A DNA stretch of 64,000 nt from Allacma fusca. Lineage: Eukaryota > Arthropoda > Collembola > Symphypleona > Sminthuridae. Location: the NCBI GenBank assembly GCA_947179485.1, contig OX359250.1, positions 47,093,450-47,157,449 on the forward strand, read 5' to 3'. The notes beneath the pieces were generated by a model. It worked only from the letters and a program-made list of their open reading frames with translations, had not been told where the DNA came from and ran no database searches. The position numbers and the translations under genes were made by a program. How positions within the stretch are numbered: the first letter of the stretch is position 1; the number at the start of each line of letters is the position of its first letter. This document shows, piece after piece, positions 38,401 to 52,300 of this stretch.

Positions 38401-41400
38401 AGCTAATTTGCGCCTGAAGTTGGAGCATTGAGTAATAATACTTTGATTGTATGGTGACAGATTGGAAGAGATGTCAGGTGAATTTGATGAGTGAGAGGAA
38501 TGATATGGTCCACTTCGTCTCTTTGGATCGTTATTTCTGCAGTCATCACAGAATTTGATCCCGAGTTTTTCCACACAACTCACAATCATAGTGAAGACAG
38601 ATAAGAACTATATAGGGATACATAATAATAATTATTATTATTATGGGCTATGCATATTAAATAAGGTAATCTCTTACTGTCCCCACCCCCAACAGAGTAA
38701 CGCAGAGAACAAATAGGGAGAAAGCAATAGCTTGTATTCTATATCACTATTACGTGCATATATATGAACGTAAGTATGCATGCTTTGTAAATATATGATG
38801 TTGACTAAATTTGTAAAAAACCCATTTTAAAAGCCTAGGTTAGGAAATGCAAATGGTACTTTTAAAGATTTTGTCAAGGATGTGAATAGGAGAAATGAGT
38901 GGAAAATTGAGTAAGTGGAATTTGAGATAACATTAAGAATAGATACTGTAAGTTGGACATTTTAAGTTCGTTCAGTTGAGGGCAGGTGATAGGAGGCGGA
39001 AATCCATGATTTAACTTGCTCTGTCCAGGAAGCACTGGTTAATGGATGGGTTATTAAATGTCCTTATGTTTTTACTTTTTTCCCTTGCTTGGGCTCTCGT
39101 TTAAGTACAGACGACAGTACTCACTCTTTCTGGATAATTATATGATTCTACCAAAATCATTTTGTCTGTGAAACAAACAAAATTTGAATATTTTCTTTCA
39201 ACAAATTCTTCAACGTAAATATTTTGTCCAACTAAATAAAGCCAGGTTGATGTCAATTGTGGCATAAATAATTATTATTATTAATAGAAAGGTTATTAGT
39301 GGATTAAGTGCCAGAGTTGGAATGATGGGGTAGAAAATAAAAATGACCCTTGCAGAGAAATGTGATTGTGATGGTGAGAGCGGAAGCGCTGGAGTTTCTT
39401 TGATTTTAATAGAACGAATAAGTGAATAGATTTCATAATGGTAATAATAATACTTACTATGGATTACCATAATATGGGACTTTTCCATGGAAGGGCAAGA
39501 GGAATTGGAGGAGACAAAATTGTGAATTATTTCCCCGAAAAGTGTTTTGATTGGACAAAATGACTAATCTTAGGACGAGTGGAGTGGTGGAAAGACTTAA
39601 TTTGTGTTTGTTTTGTTGTTTACAGAGATCTCTCGTGTCCGGGGGAGTTTATTCCATCTATCAGGTGTTAAGTCCGAACCCCTGGAGCTTCCAGAAGCAT
39701 GTGGTCCAGTGGTCACATTGTCCGAGAAAGTTTACGTCCCCGTTAAGGAGCACCCCGACGTAAGTGTTTCCATTCTATTCTATTTGACGTTTGCCCATCC
39801 CAAATCCTACGTGTCAATGTATCCTCAATAACTGATAACCAGACACATGATGTGTACAAGCCCTGTCAATTGAGAGGCATCAGAAGAGTCACTCATTCCT
39901 TGTAATTATTTTCCCTACCTATCATTTCCTGGTATTCTCAACATTTTTGTATCCAGTTTTGATGGATCATGTATTTCGGACGCTTATTTATTCAAATTTT
40001 TATTTTTATTTAATAAACTAAACTCGTTGTCAGTTTAATTGTGAAATGATTGAAACTTTTCGAGATAGAATACATTTGAGTCTTGAATTTATGAGGATGT
40101 GCTGTAAATAGAATAATTTTTGTCATTGGGTATTTTTATATTTTTGTCATTATGGAAATTCAATGTAATCTGGTTGACTCCAGTGAATATTCCAGAAAAT
40201 AGGAGTTAATTAATTATTGTAGTCGGAATTTGGGGGAAAGTTTATTTTTTAAAAGAGTGAAAAAGGTTTAGTGGAGGGATTGTATGTGAGGAGCTTTGGC
40301 TCGAAACTTTTGACTGAAAAGATAGATAATTCTCTGTTAATAATTATTATTGTTTGTAATTATTCATGTAGTTTAATTTCGTGGGTCGAATCTTGGGTCC
40401 TCGAGGAATGACAGCGAAGCAACTGGAGCAAGAGACTGGATGCAAAATTATGGTCAGAGGGAAAGGCTCAATGAGAGACAAGAAAAAGGTACGTGGCTAA
40501 ATTAACTTTGTTATATATTTTTTTTTTTTGGGGATGTTTGGTGATCATTGGATGTGCGTGTGTGGAGGTTCCAGAGTACTCTGCATTGGGCATATTTAAA
40601 AGATATCTGGTTGGAAAAGGGTGTAATGAAGTGCGTTGGGTGCAAATATTTATTGAGTTGCTGCGAAAAATCCTCGGTGTTTGAGTGGAAAGAGAGAAGG
40701 AAGGAAATGAAGGAAAGGAAGGAAAGGAGACGGTTCCTTTTTTAAAATGTGCTGACGTGGGGTGCGTCTGTGCTTCTATTTTTAAGCCTTAAGGTCATAG
40801 CACTGTAAGTTTTTCTCGCTTCTACAAGAAATCAAATGTTTAATGTGTGTCGTTTCAAGAGTTTCCTTTCGCTTCTTCCAGGCCAAACTCCGCCACATTT
40901 TACTGCCGTATCAACATATTTTCTCTCTCCTTTTTTTTTACTTACTTACTACAACTCATCCTGTGTGCAACATCCTTATTTCAAAAATAATATTCCGAGG
41001 AAATGCACAGAATTATTTCCCATGCTCCTTTTCCTCCCATGTATGTATCTCAGTTGGGAGAAATAATCATTGAGACTCACACACCATTATATATGTATTT
41101 AGATATCCAGAGCCATGGCACACTATCCACAGTTCTATAATCCCACTTGAGTACTACACGAGTATTTACATCCAATCATTTATCTCTGATTGAGAGAGAG
41201 AGAGAGCCTATGGCTTGTACAATTCCCCCAAAATTATCCCTTCCTCAGCCTGACTTTTGTATAGAATCCCCCCAAAATTATTAGTTATTACTGAGTGATA
41301 TTAAATGCTGGTATTTAGTTTTGTATGTTTGTTATTTTTGGGTGTTCGATGTGAATGGTTTAAAATTTAATTGTGTATTGGGACACGGGGAATTTGGCAG

Positions 41401-44400
41401 GAGTGCCAATTTGAGAGAAATTGAGAATATTTTTGTATTCTCTTGACTTTATTTGGCAGCTTGTGGTGTATTAAAAGGAGGGAAGGGATATATGTAGGGT
41501 TATGGTAGAGCAGAGATAGTGGATGCGAATCGAAATTGAAAGGATGAAGAAGGAACTCTCTGTGGGTAGAGCTTCTTCAAGTGACGCGTGTGGGAAACAA
41601 CTTAAGAACTAAAAACTAATGTAACTCATGTAGGAAAATGTTGGAATAGTTTCAGGTCAATCCCAAAATCAAATTCAGGGAAAGAATCAGGTTTGTTTTC
41701 CAAACATTTTTATAGGAACACGGAGATCTTTAGCACTTGTCATAAGTATTCAACTCTCTTCATAATTACGTAAGTACATACATATGTAGATAGATACGTA
41801 TAGTACAGTGCAAATCAAATGCAGTATTTTATGAGGATTTTGATCTTTCCCATCCCAACCAACCCAAAGATCTACGATAATGATTATACTGAATTCCATA
41901 GAACTGAGTGCAGGCTATTTACAATTTATTTATTGATTTATAACTGATAGACCTGAGAGAAGATTGGTGATTTTGATATTATTGGCGAGTGTGTTGATGA
42001 CACAATTTGTGGGTAATTAGTCGGAGTCATGTGGGCTTAAATGAGGCAAGCATTATCGTACTTTTAAGGGAAGCTGTGAGTAATATTTACTAGTTAGTTT
42101 GGATTTTGGCCTATGAGTATGGATTTTGATTTGGCCTCTCCATTTTGGAGGGACCATTCCTTTTTTTCTGGTTGGACTTTAGAAAAGAGGAAAACAAATG
42201 TGCCATTTGTGCCAAAGAGTCGGGGAAGGTTGAGTATCCAGGCTGGGATTAAATGTGACTGGCTCTGACTCTGATGTAATCCTTAGCCATGATTATATTT
42301 ACCATGATACATATAATATAAATAGAGACTAAACATGTGTACACACATAATTATTACGTATGAGTACAGGAGAGTGCATATCCAGAGCTATTTACCACTC
42401 GCCCTCACATCTCGTCAAAACAGAGTTTTTGGGAAGATTGGGAAGATTGTGGGAGGACGATGAATTCTCACATCTTTTCAAAACTATACAGAGCTTTCGT
42501 GTATTTTCACTTGTTTTATCTCCTATTTCTCTCCCTTCCGCATCTTCAACTCCTCTTTCCAATTTTTCTTCCCAGCTCTCTCTCTCTCTCTCTCTCTTCC
42601 TTACTAGTAAAATATTATTGGCAAAAACTTACATTTCAACCTTAAGGAATGCCCGTCCTAAGCCCAGCTCTCTGAGTGTGTAGACAACTCCAAGGGAATC
42701 TTTTCATTCTCCTTGTATTATTTTTAAAGAACAACAAGTTTATTTTAAAACTTGTATCTATCTTTCATTCGCCAATCTCACAAACACATCGTCTCATCTC
42801 TTGTCCAATGGGAAATACGATCGAATTCTTTGTGGGCGGAAGGCATTTATTGGAATTTAAGGGAGAACGGAAAAGTTTATTTGTGAGTAGTAGTTGAGTG
42901 TATTGAAAATGTTAGATTTTTCTGGACACGTTGTTCTACTTGATGCGGGTGGGAATCTCAATATGTGTTTTTAATTTTGTACGCACTCAGATATGGACTT
43001 TCATTCTTGCTCTAGTAGCATCAATAATGCTTTCTCTTCAACTCCATTCAATGTTATGTTGAATGCCTAGTAATGACTGAATGAATGATGAAAGATCCCC
43101 TTACCATCACCTCCCTACCACACACACACACACACAAAGTATTCCTATTATCCAATGACACGAGATAGATCCCTTCTATCATTTCCATCTCTGCTCCCAA
43201 AGGGAATGTCATCTCATTCAAATTACCAATAAAGGAAACTTACACCTGGGTATTTAGAGACCATATAGACAGACATACGGAGGGAGATCCACTCATAAAC
43301 ATCTTCCATCATTTCAGAGGCAGATTAACCGTATGATGATATTTAAAAAATTTGGAAGCATAGAGACTCTAACTAAATAACAATAATTTATAAAATTATC
43401 GTTTTACCTATTTATCTAAAACAATATGAATTTCAGAAAAAAATTATATTTAAGCCGCTCAGTTCATAACTACTAAACTGGACTCAGTTAGCATAGTACA
43501 AGGATTTACTCCCATACTTTCTCATTCCTCCTGAATCCCTGCCCTCAAATCTAGCCCCCTCGTACTAATTACCAGTGTCTGCTAACCATGGAGATGTTGA
43601 CCTAGGCCAGGAGACTTATAGAGTTGGAAGTGTCAAGCAAACTAATTATTATGTGGGAGCTTTTAAGGTAGAAAAATGTTTTTTTTGCACCCTGTCCAGT
43701 TATTCTTGACGCTGGGTCTGATTTGTTAGATTTTCAATGAGGATGGAACATAATTTGGATGGAATTGTTTGAGATAAGATTGAAGGGAGTTCCTATTTGG
43801 AAAATGAATAATTAGCCTCATTTTTAGTAATCCGGACTGAAATTGGAGACATTATTCAATTTATTATTGTAAATTAAGGGGGAGATTTATTAAAAATTAT
43901 GAATGGTAGATACTCGTGTTTTGGAAATAAAGATGAGAAAGATCTTGACAAGTTATATTGTAATTTAATGTTGGTGGTAGTGGTGATAGTTTGAGTAGCG
44001 AAGGTAGTGTGAATTAGGGAATAAGAGGAAATTGGAAAATAAAAGACTGGAGAATGTTGTAAACTAGTATAAAATAGATGGAAGGTGTGAGAGGGACTGT
44101 AGAGGAGGATTTGTTGTTTAATTGTGAAGACGAGTTGATTGTGACTTGTGAATTTAGGAGGATAGGTAAATATTTGGCTGGAGAAGTTGTTAGGTGAAGA
44201 AGGAAGAGGAAGTTGTGGTGGATGAAGAGGCTGAAGAGGATGAAGAGGATGAAGATGAAGAAGAAGGAAGTTTTGTGAAGTTGTCAAGTTGTGTAGGTTA
44301 CAGGACAGGAGTACAGGAGTGTATCTCTTCAATAAGGGAGGAGAAAGGAATGAGAGATGCAGCCTGGATTTATTTTTAGGCTCTTTCCCGAATATAGGCA

Positions 44401-45641
44401 TTCTCCAACCTCGTCTCATTTCAACATTTCCATGAACATCAGCCTATGTATCTATGTATCATGGCTCAACTAAACTCACAACGAGGGAGAAGCAAAGTAA
44501 AAGGAGCTCCTTCCACTTTTCCTTAAAAGCAAATTTAATTCCTTCTCTTCAATTTCATGCAAATGCTTCAGAATATTTTCCCAGAAATGTAGAGTAATAG
44601 TCTCTTTTTTCCTGTAGTTGGAAATCTATTTACTCATTTTTATATTTATGGTATGTAGAGCTCAGTTTTTTACCTCCAACTTCCATATCCTTCAATTTGG
44701 AAGATATGTAGCATTGAAAATCATTGGAGTCTTTCAGTCTATCTTCATCATTTCTTCTGCAATGGGAAATTCGATGGTAATATTATCATAGGAATTAAAA
44801 CTAGGATGCTATATCCAGTTCCGGATAAATGATCCATCCCGTGTATGAGTGAATGAAACAAATTTGATATCCAATCTACACTTGAATGGTGGGGAATTTA
44901 GAATGTGAGCCCCTTTAAATGTGTATAGTTAATTGTGCGAAGATCTTGCCCTGTGGTCTGAGTTTCTCCAAATAATGTCCCCTTTTTTCTGTGAGAAAAT
45001 CCAAGGGGGGGGGTCTGAAGATATTATTTGGTATTTGGATGGGATATAATAGTTTTACATCTAAGAAACTTTGACTTTATTAATGGTATTGGGAGTTAGT
45101 AGCTACTCCAGTACATCTTGTACCCACTGTATAGATTAGCGTTGACAAAAGTGCTCTGCTGTAAACATAATAAGTGACTAACTGCGCACTCATAAGAACG
45201 CACTCCTTGAGGTTGAGGCTACTGTTGAAGAGAAGATGACGGGATTTTTTGAATCCTCTCCTCGTGCCCTACACTCCTCCAAGACCTGTGTATTTAGGGC
45301 TCCTTGAGAAAAATGATCTAGGTGAAAAAGGTTTTTGGGGTGTGGTGTGGGTAGGTATGGGACATGTGAGGGAAGGGAGTGGGTAGGCCTAGTGGAGATA
45401 GGGGAGGGAAGCTCAAAAACTGACATGGTACGGTGGGTAGGTGAGAAAAGGTTATGGGAAGATGTGGGTAGTTGTGTCGTTGGAAGTGCGTCCTAACGTT
45501 AGATTTGAAGGAACCCGTAGGTCTTCGTACACATGGAGAGATACACAAGGACATATGTACATACATAGCATGAGGAATTAAGTACTTGAGAACCTGAATG
45601 CTCCCTATGCTCAATTGTGTGATGATGTAATCAGCCTCCTT

Positions 45642-45696
<55 letters not shown>

Positions 45697-47488
45697 TCTG
45701 TATACATAGAGTGATGTAGTTATTTAATGTGGAGTATAGTGGTGGTAGAAAAATGTGCTAGCTCTTGACTCACTCGTATTTCGTATTTACCACACGCTGG
45801 CACAAAATCCGGAGAGAGAGAGAGAGAGAGAGAGGAAAAATATAGCGCACGATGTTTATACTCCGAAGAATTGCATATGTTTAAAGGGAAATTTAAATGC
45901 TTCCAAATTTCCCCACAAGATAACGCTGGGGACTTTGCTACGTGCAAGTACTTTGTGTCTCAAATTTGTTCACGATTTATTGAATCTAACTGTTTATTTT
46001 ATTTTATGGACAGGAAGAGCAGAATCGTGGAAAGCCCAATTGGGAACACCTGAATGACGAATTGCATGTGTTGATCACAGCAGAGGACACGGAAAACCGA
46101 GGAAAAGTTAAACTTCAACGAGCCGTTGAAGAAGTCAAAAAACTTTTGATTCCGGTAAAGTCATTTTTATTGGCAATAATAATTTCTCTCTCTCTCTCTC
46201 TCTCTCTCTCCCTCTCTCTCTCTCTTTCCCACTAGGCTATTTTTCATATTGGGTGGGGGAAGGAATAAAGATAGGCTGGATCTTCATCCAATCAAAAGTC
46301 AACAGCCATATTTTATCCGCCTTCATCTTTGTCACAATTATTATTATTTTCCTCAGGGTAACAACTTGTTTTGGTTTTCCTAAAAATAACCAACTGCGAG
46401 GGTTTACAAGTCATAAATTTATTTTTTTCTAATCATTACTTACGTGTAGGATGGGATGAATAGGAGTTCATTCCCAACTATCTGTATTTACTCCAACTCC
46501 TGGTTAAATCAACTTGAGAGTTTTTGGGGGAAACAATGTTTTTAAACTTGGGATGACTTGTGTAACATACTAGCTTTCAGAATTGGCCCACGTCTTGTAA
46601 ATGTGGAGCTTGTAGAGAGGATTAGAAGAATGGTTTTTTTTTTGTATAAACTATGTATGTATATATGGGGAATAGGTTCTATTATATTGGGTTGTTATAA
46701 TGAATTGAAATAATTGAGTGATAAATAGGTAGTGAGTGATTAGGGATAATTGAGTCTGTGAGGGAAAGTTTGGATAGGAGGAAGATTGGATAAGAATTGA
46801 GACTAGGGACAGTGGGGGGGGGGGGGTGAATTAATCAGATGAATAATAAATGAAGAGATGGAAAATGTATTGTAATAATAATTAGGAGTTGTGATTTTTG
46901 AAATGTAATTGTTAGGCGGAAGGTGAAGACGAGTTGAAGAAGCGTCAGCTGATGGAGTTGGCAATAATCAACGGAACGTACCGGGATTCAAAGGAGAGTC
47001 GAACGAATGCAGCGGCAGCTGTGAATGCTGCAGCAGCCCAGTTAGTCTCACCACAAGTGCCATTAACTGCCCTTAGAGCAGCCACGCCATTAGGTTTTTA
47101 CGGTTTTCTCAAACACAAACAAATGCATAAACACTTTTTGACGATGACAGAGGCCCCAGTTCAGTCCTCGTCATCGTCTTCCACGTCGTCAGCCTCATAC
47201 GGTCACTATGTTGGCCAGCAGGCTACAGGACCCGAGCTCTCAGCTTATGCGCTTGATTTTGGTGGGTTTTCAGGTGCTCCTCTGATCATATCCCCGCATC
47301 GGTTAAGCAACGGATTAAGCTCTGCCGCAGCTGCAGCCGCCGCTGCTGCTGGTGCTCCACAACTTTTAGCTCCTCAAGGCACTGACAGTCTCCTCTATGC
47401 AGCCTCGCCCTACGCCACAACAGACTATGCCACCTACTTATCCTTAGCCGAGTATCCCCCAGAACATGGTGGGTTATTTGCCAGATAA
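14210..47488 (+). CDS. how: HOW/Quaking STAR-family RNA-binding protein, short isoform (455 aa)
   Basis: Join of 14210-14612, 39626-39759, 40372-40488, 46014-46154 and 46916-47488; the phases fit at every junction. An in-frame TAA at 14204-14206 makes 14210 the first usable ATG. Residues 1-103 are low complexity (poly-Ala, Ser/Asn/Thr-rich). QUA1, the dimerisation region, is about 104-148 ([16 protein letters not shown]..). A maxi-KH domain runs about 168-265, with the GPRG loop at 188-191. QUA2 is 266-288, ending INGTYRD; the rest is an Ala-rich tail. QUA1-KH-QUA2 is near-identical to Drosophila HOW as I remember it. STAR proteins bind ACUAAY plus UAAY half-sites in RNA and control splicing, stability and translation, in flies notably in tendon, muscle and glia. 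The tail ends ..[12 protein letters not shown], reached by reading through an internal donor. Residues 326-385 may be an optional insert. Confidence 0.96.
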
Positions 47489-47538
47489 TCACCAATATCT
47501 TTAGCTCATTCTTACCGTATTACACATAGTAATTATTA

Positions 47539-47569
<31 letters not shown>

Positions 47570-48237
47570 TATTATTAATTATTCTATTTCCACAAGTCAC
47601 CTCTTCCACCCGTAATTATTATTATCAAAAATGTATATCACTATGTACGAGTACACTACGGCTACTCTGAGACACCCATATATAATTACATATATATATA
47701 TGCTGTAAGTAATAAGTCTAGCCATTTTTGTGCTACAAACTTATTGAGGAAAAAATGCCACTATACTCAGCAAAGCTCTGCACATTTATATCCGCTCATG
47801 ATTGGATATTTTGTTGATCCCATGTCGTACTCCAAGCACACAGTCCTCCCAAATCACCTCTCCACTTTCTTCCAATAAATTATCTTTAAATTCTTACTTA
47901 GGGTTAGCTGTAGGAATCATAATTGTGTGTGTGTGTGTGACTTGTCCGAGTCCATAGATAGTAATTAATACTGGCAGGGAGTTATTTGGAGAGTAAGCCT
48001 CCGAGCCTCTCTTAGGTTAGACGTCTATAATTATTATCAGATACGAAATCGTATCATTAAATCAAATATGTGATCAACCCACGGAGGATAAGATTGCTAA
48101 AAACTCAACCAAACTCTATCTTACCACAAACATACTGTAATTACATGGATCTAAAGCGAAGACTCCTTTTTGAAAGGCACGCTTCAGCACTATTCTCTTA
48201 CATGAGCAATCCATCCACATTTTTTCCCCCTTAACAT

Positions 48238-48275
<38 letters not shown>

Positions 48276-49281
48276 GGTCCCTGTGTAAGTTATAATGATC
48301 ATTATTATTATTATTATACTCTTACTCTTTTACTCTCTTGTCACACACAAAACAGAGTTGTGGGCTTTTTGAGCCCAGCACATTCGCATTGCCCTATTTT
48401 GATGGGAGTTTGTGGATCTAAATAGTGGATCGTCTTACCAGTTACCATGATTTATTTAAGTGCCATTTTGCAAAAGCCATTCCTCTCGTTCATCCGACGC
48501 AGACTTAGTCTTATTTTATCTATTTTACTTATTTTACTTATGAGTCCCATCACCCTTAACTTCTCATCTTCATCAAAATGCCAAAAAAAAAAAAAACAAA
48601 ACAAAAAAAACACAAGCCCAGAAAGTCTGTGAGCTTAAAAGAGACGTGTAATTATTATTGTTAGGAATAGGGCGGGATAGAGTTAAAATGGCTTCATGGG
48701 TCAGGGATCTCAGAGAAGAAGATGAGGAGACAGAACCTGGGCGGTGCTGGTTTTTAAGGCTGGTGGAGATGGGAGATGGCTAATCCTCAAGAGTGAGTGC
48801 CTCAACATGTGATTTCTTCATGAGCCTTTCACTCCATACTGCCGGGAACTATAGGGACAGGGCACACACATTGAATGTATGTATATCTCACGAGTAGGAC
48901 ACGAGTACTGTAGGACTTGTAACAAAAACATTTATCTCGTTCCGTTCTCGGCGAGAGGGAGTGATTGGAGAAATTGAGCTGGGACAAAAAGACGGGATCA
49001 AGTATAAATGATTACTATTTTTATTAATGTTTTTTTTTTACTCTGGCTCAGACTCAGACTTATAGGAATAATTACTCGCCCTTTGGTTTTAGTAGCTCCC
49101 ATATTGCATAGGACGTGGACGTAAATAATGTGGGAATGAGGGAGAAATTAGCATAAGATCCCCCTTTTATTAAATCATGCAGAGTCAGAATACATTGTGT
49201 CTGAAAAGTGGTGTTGTGTTGTAAAGGGAAAGGACGTGAAAGGCTCTTCCATCCATTTCTACACTACTTGTATTATTATTG

Positions 49282-49333
<52 letters not shown>

Positions 49334-52300
49334 ATTCTCATGCTACACCTGACAGTGCAGTGCGTCTTTTGGGAAATGAGTGTCTGCTCCGTGCATAGAC
49401 TTTTGCATCGCGTCTAATTTCCAAATCCCACTACCGTCAATTAGCTCGACTTTTATTCACGAGGAGCACTTTTTAATCTTCGCCTGTAATGAAGCCTCAT
49501 TGCCACAACATCTCCCTTTTATCTTTGTATTCAAAACAAATGGGGATTTAATTCCCCACTTTTACAATTATCTAACTTGACTTTATCCATTTCCAAGTTT
49601 GTAATAGGCTTTTCAGTTTTCATACTTTTCAAGGGAAAATCAGTCTTTTCTGGTTCTCAGCTCTTAATTTTTACACAGTGTGTATTCCTACATGTAATTA
49701 TATAATTACGTAATGATAAAATTTTAAATTAATTACTTCTGACTGAATTGATTCTAAGGTGACTAGAAGTTGTGTAGACGGAGATATTAACTGTAAGATT
49801 GTGTTAGATTGGTTTGAGATTTTTGGGGGAAGTATAGGGTTTGAAGGAAAAGACTTGAAATAAGGATTAAGATCATGGAAAGGATGAAAAGAATGGGAGT
49901 GAGACTTTACTCGTGACATTGAGAATTAATAGAGATGATGATAAGTTGGGAGGGATTTATATAGAAAGGTGACTAGTGGAGAGTAAAGGTTTGAGATACA
50001 TACGAGGGGCCCGGACGTTCAGGAACTACTACTATATCTACCTATATCTATATCTATACATATGTATCTCTATGTATAAGCATTTTTTTTTTTTCTTTTG
50101 GCCAACTCATTATGACTCCAGTCACAAGTCATCACATTTTCACAACAACTCAACCCAAACCGCACCATTGTTAATTACACATGCTAATTATTCTCTTTCC
50201 CTTTTAAAATAGTCACGTGCATTTCTATCCTTTCTTTAGCCTTCACTTTTCTATTTGATTTCTACGAACGTCCGTCCTAACTACAAATTCCACTAGCTCA
50301 TTCCTAGCATATAAAACCCTCGACCCTTATATTATCACACCTCTCTTCCGTGCCAAGTCATTTTTATGGGCTCAAAAATCCTCAAAAACAGACCCCATTC
50401 GTTCTACTATACACCGCCGAGTCAGTCAAAGAGAATATTTGTGATCAAATTAATGACGTTGTGTATTCCAGTATTGCAAGGGTAAATATTGTAAAAAACT
50501 ATTTCATCCTTCGAGGTGTCCTCGTATTCAAAATCTGACTCAGGAAATATTCAAAATTAGCAGTTATTACAAACTCCTTGGAATTACAAATTTCTGAGAA
50601 AGGAGAGAGTTTTAAAAATGTATATGCTCAATCACAACTAATTTATTACATGATGTATTATCATACCAAGAGAATAGGAATTTTTATTTTACAACCAATA
50701 ATAATTATTATGTATTGCATAACCTGAAAAATAATTATTAATATTGAGCGAAATATTATTTTTTTATCCTATCTCAAATTATTTTCTGCCAAAACAACTT
50801 TTTTTTGAAAATTCCCATGATATTAATATTACTCCGACTTTAAATACTATCTTCTCTACTACTCTCGTTGTACAAATAAGATCTTTGACTGAGTCAGTGT
50901 ACTTTGTACGGGTGCTTCCGAGGGCGCTCCAGAATTAAACTCCCCCGGGGGGAATTCCCATTTAGAGGGATTATATAAAGTATAGTTATTATTATTAGAT
51001 AAAGGTACATACGGACGTGAAGACCTATGTCATAATACATATTTAATACCCTTAGCCCTATATCTTATGACATGTTTTTCCCCTGCGTCTCATATCATCA
51101 CCAGGGCAAATCAAATAAGAGTAATGTGGAGGTGTCTATTCTGTAACATACATATGTTACGGGATTACTTACATTGTATGTATGTTACTCACGTCCCGCA
51201 AATTCCACCAAAGAAAAATGAATCTCACTTTGGGATATTGACTGAATTTAAAAGAAGCCCAATTGTTATTTCTGGAAAGGGTTAATTACCTCCGGCTTTC
51301 GTACCAGTTGCTGGTTAACTAATTACTACTATGCTAAATATGTGTAAACATGTTTAGATAAAAGCTGAGTGGTTTTTTTTTTTAACCTGGATTTTAGATT
51401 TTTTAAGAGCCTTAAAATATTCATTCCCAATTTACTTTGTGCATATGAGGTCTGTATGTATTTTGACAATGAGCTAAAGAATTTCCAGGGAACTATACAT
51501 TTTGACTAGACCTTCCCGAGACTTGAGCAAATAAAATAAATAATTAAAGGAGGTCATTTTGTAATAAATAGTTTCTGTGTTGTTGTGGTGTGAAGGAAGC
51601 CACTACTGCTCATTTCTGAATCTCGTCATCCCATTTATTTTTATCGTGTCCAACATGTTTTCTAAAGTGAGATTTATTTTTCTGTCGTGTTTGTGACAAC
51701 GGTGGTAATTTTCCGTGGAGTCGTAACTCTCCGACCTCCAGGAGCTATTATTACGTCTAATTGTAAGAGATTACCAATTTGACGTATTAAAATAATTTGT
51801 TAGTAACAAGTTCAATGTGGGAATTTAAAGGCTCTGACTGGAGGGATTTTTGAGTGTGCCAAGGTGTGTGTGTGTGTGTAATGGTAGAAAATATCCCATC
51901 TTGTTCACCTTTATTTATTCCATTTTGATAATAATGACTCTGGATTCCTGAGCCAGCTGACTGACTCTGCGTTTGGGAAAACCAGTGGAGCCCCTTTGTT
52001 TAAATCCTTTACTGCCACTAAAAAGATGTTGGAAAATAATAATTTATTATTACAAAAAGTATTTGTACCATTACCATTGGGCGAAAGTATGGAAAGGGAG
52101 ATGTGTGGATTTGAGGGGTACTTTTCATTTCCAGTCACATTACCAATATAGAGTCATTTTTTTTTTATTCTGAGAGAATAGGAATTTTTGTGCTATCAAT
52201 TAGTATTGAGAGTGTGTGTACTCAAGTGAGGACAATTATTTGATTATAGAATTTTCAAACTGGAGTCATGCTGACCTTGGCCAAAAAAAATGTATTACGT

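Larger units (their letters stand above)
14613..39625 (+). other. how: how intron 1 (25.0 kb)
   Basis: Donor GTATGT at 14613 and acceptor TTGTTTACAG ending 39625. The first 13.6 kb (to about 28.2 kb) holds no transposon I could delimit, only microsatellites and purine- or pyrimidine-rich blocks. Two hAT-like elements (28293, 35673), a Harbinger-like element (37608) and dispersed repeat copies (34230, 36458) follow. Open frames up to 159 codons occur (for example 17408-17887, 23365-23811 -, 27229-27624 -) but have biased low-complexity composition and no domains. A first intron this long is a plausible home for enhancers; none can be named. Confidence 0.9.

Noticed and set aside
41615..43586. 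Two bipartite STAR sites (ACTAAY..TAAY) in how intron 3
   Set aside because: About two matches are expected by chance in 5.5 kb at this base composition.
43874..44419. 181-codon open frame on the - strand, the longest after the how exons except exon 1
   Set aside because: Pyrimidine-rich strand of a purine-rich intron block; Pro/Leu/Ser/His low complexity, no domain, inside how intron 3.
47260..47273. 12-14 base micro-intron GTGGGTTTTCAG alone
   Set aside because: Far too short to be spliced; the segment is better read as the 3' end of the 180-bp exitron.
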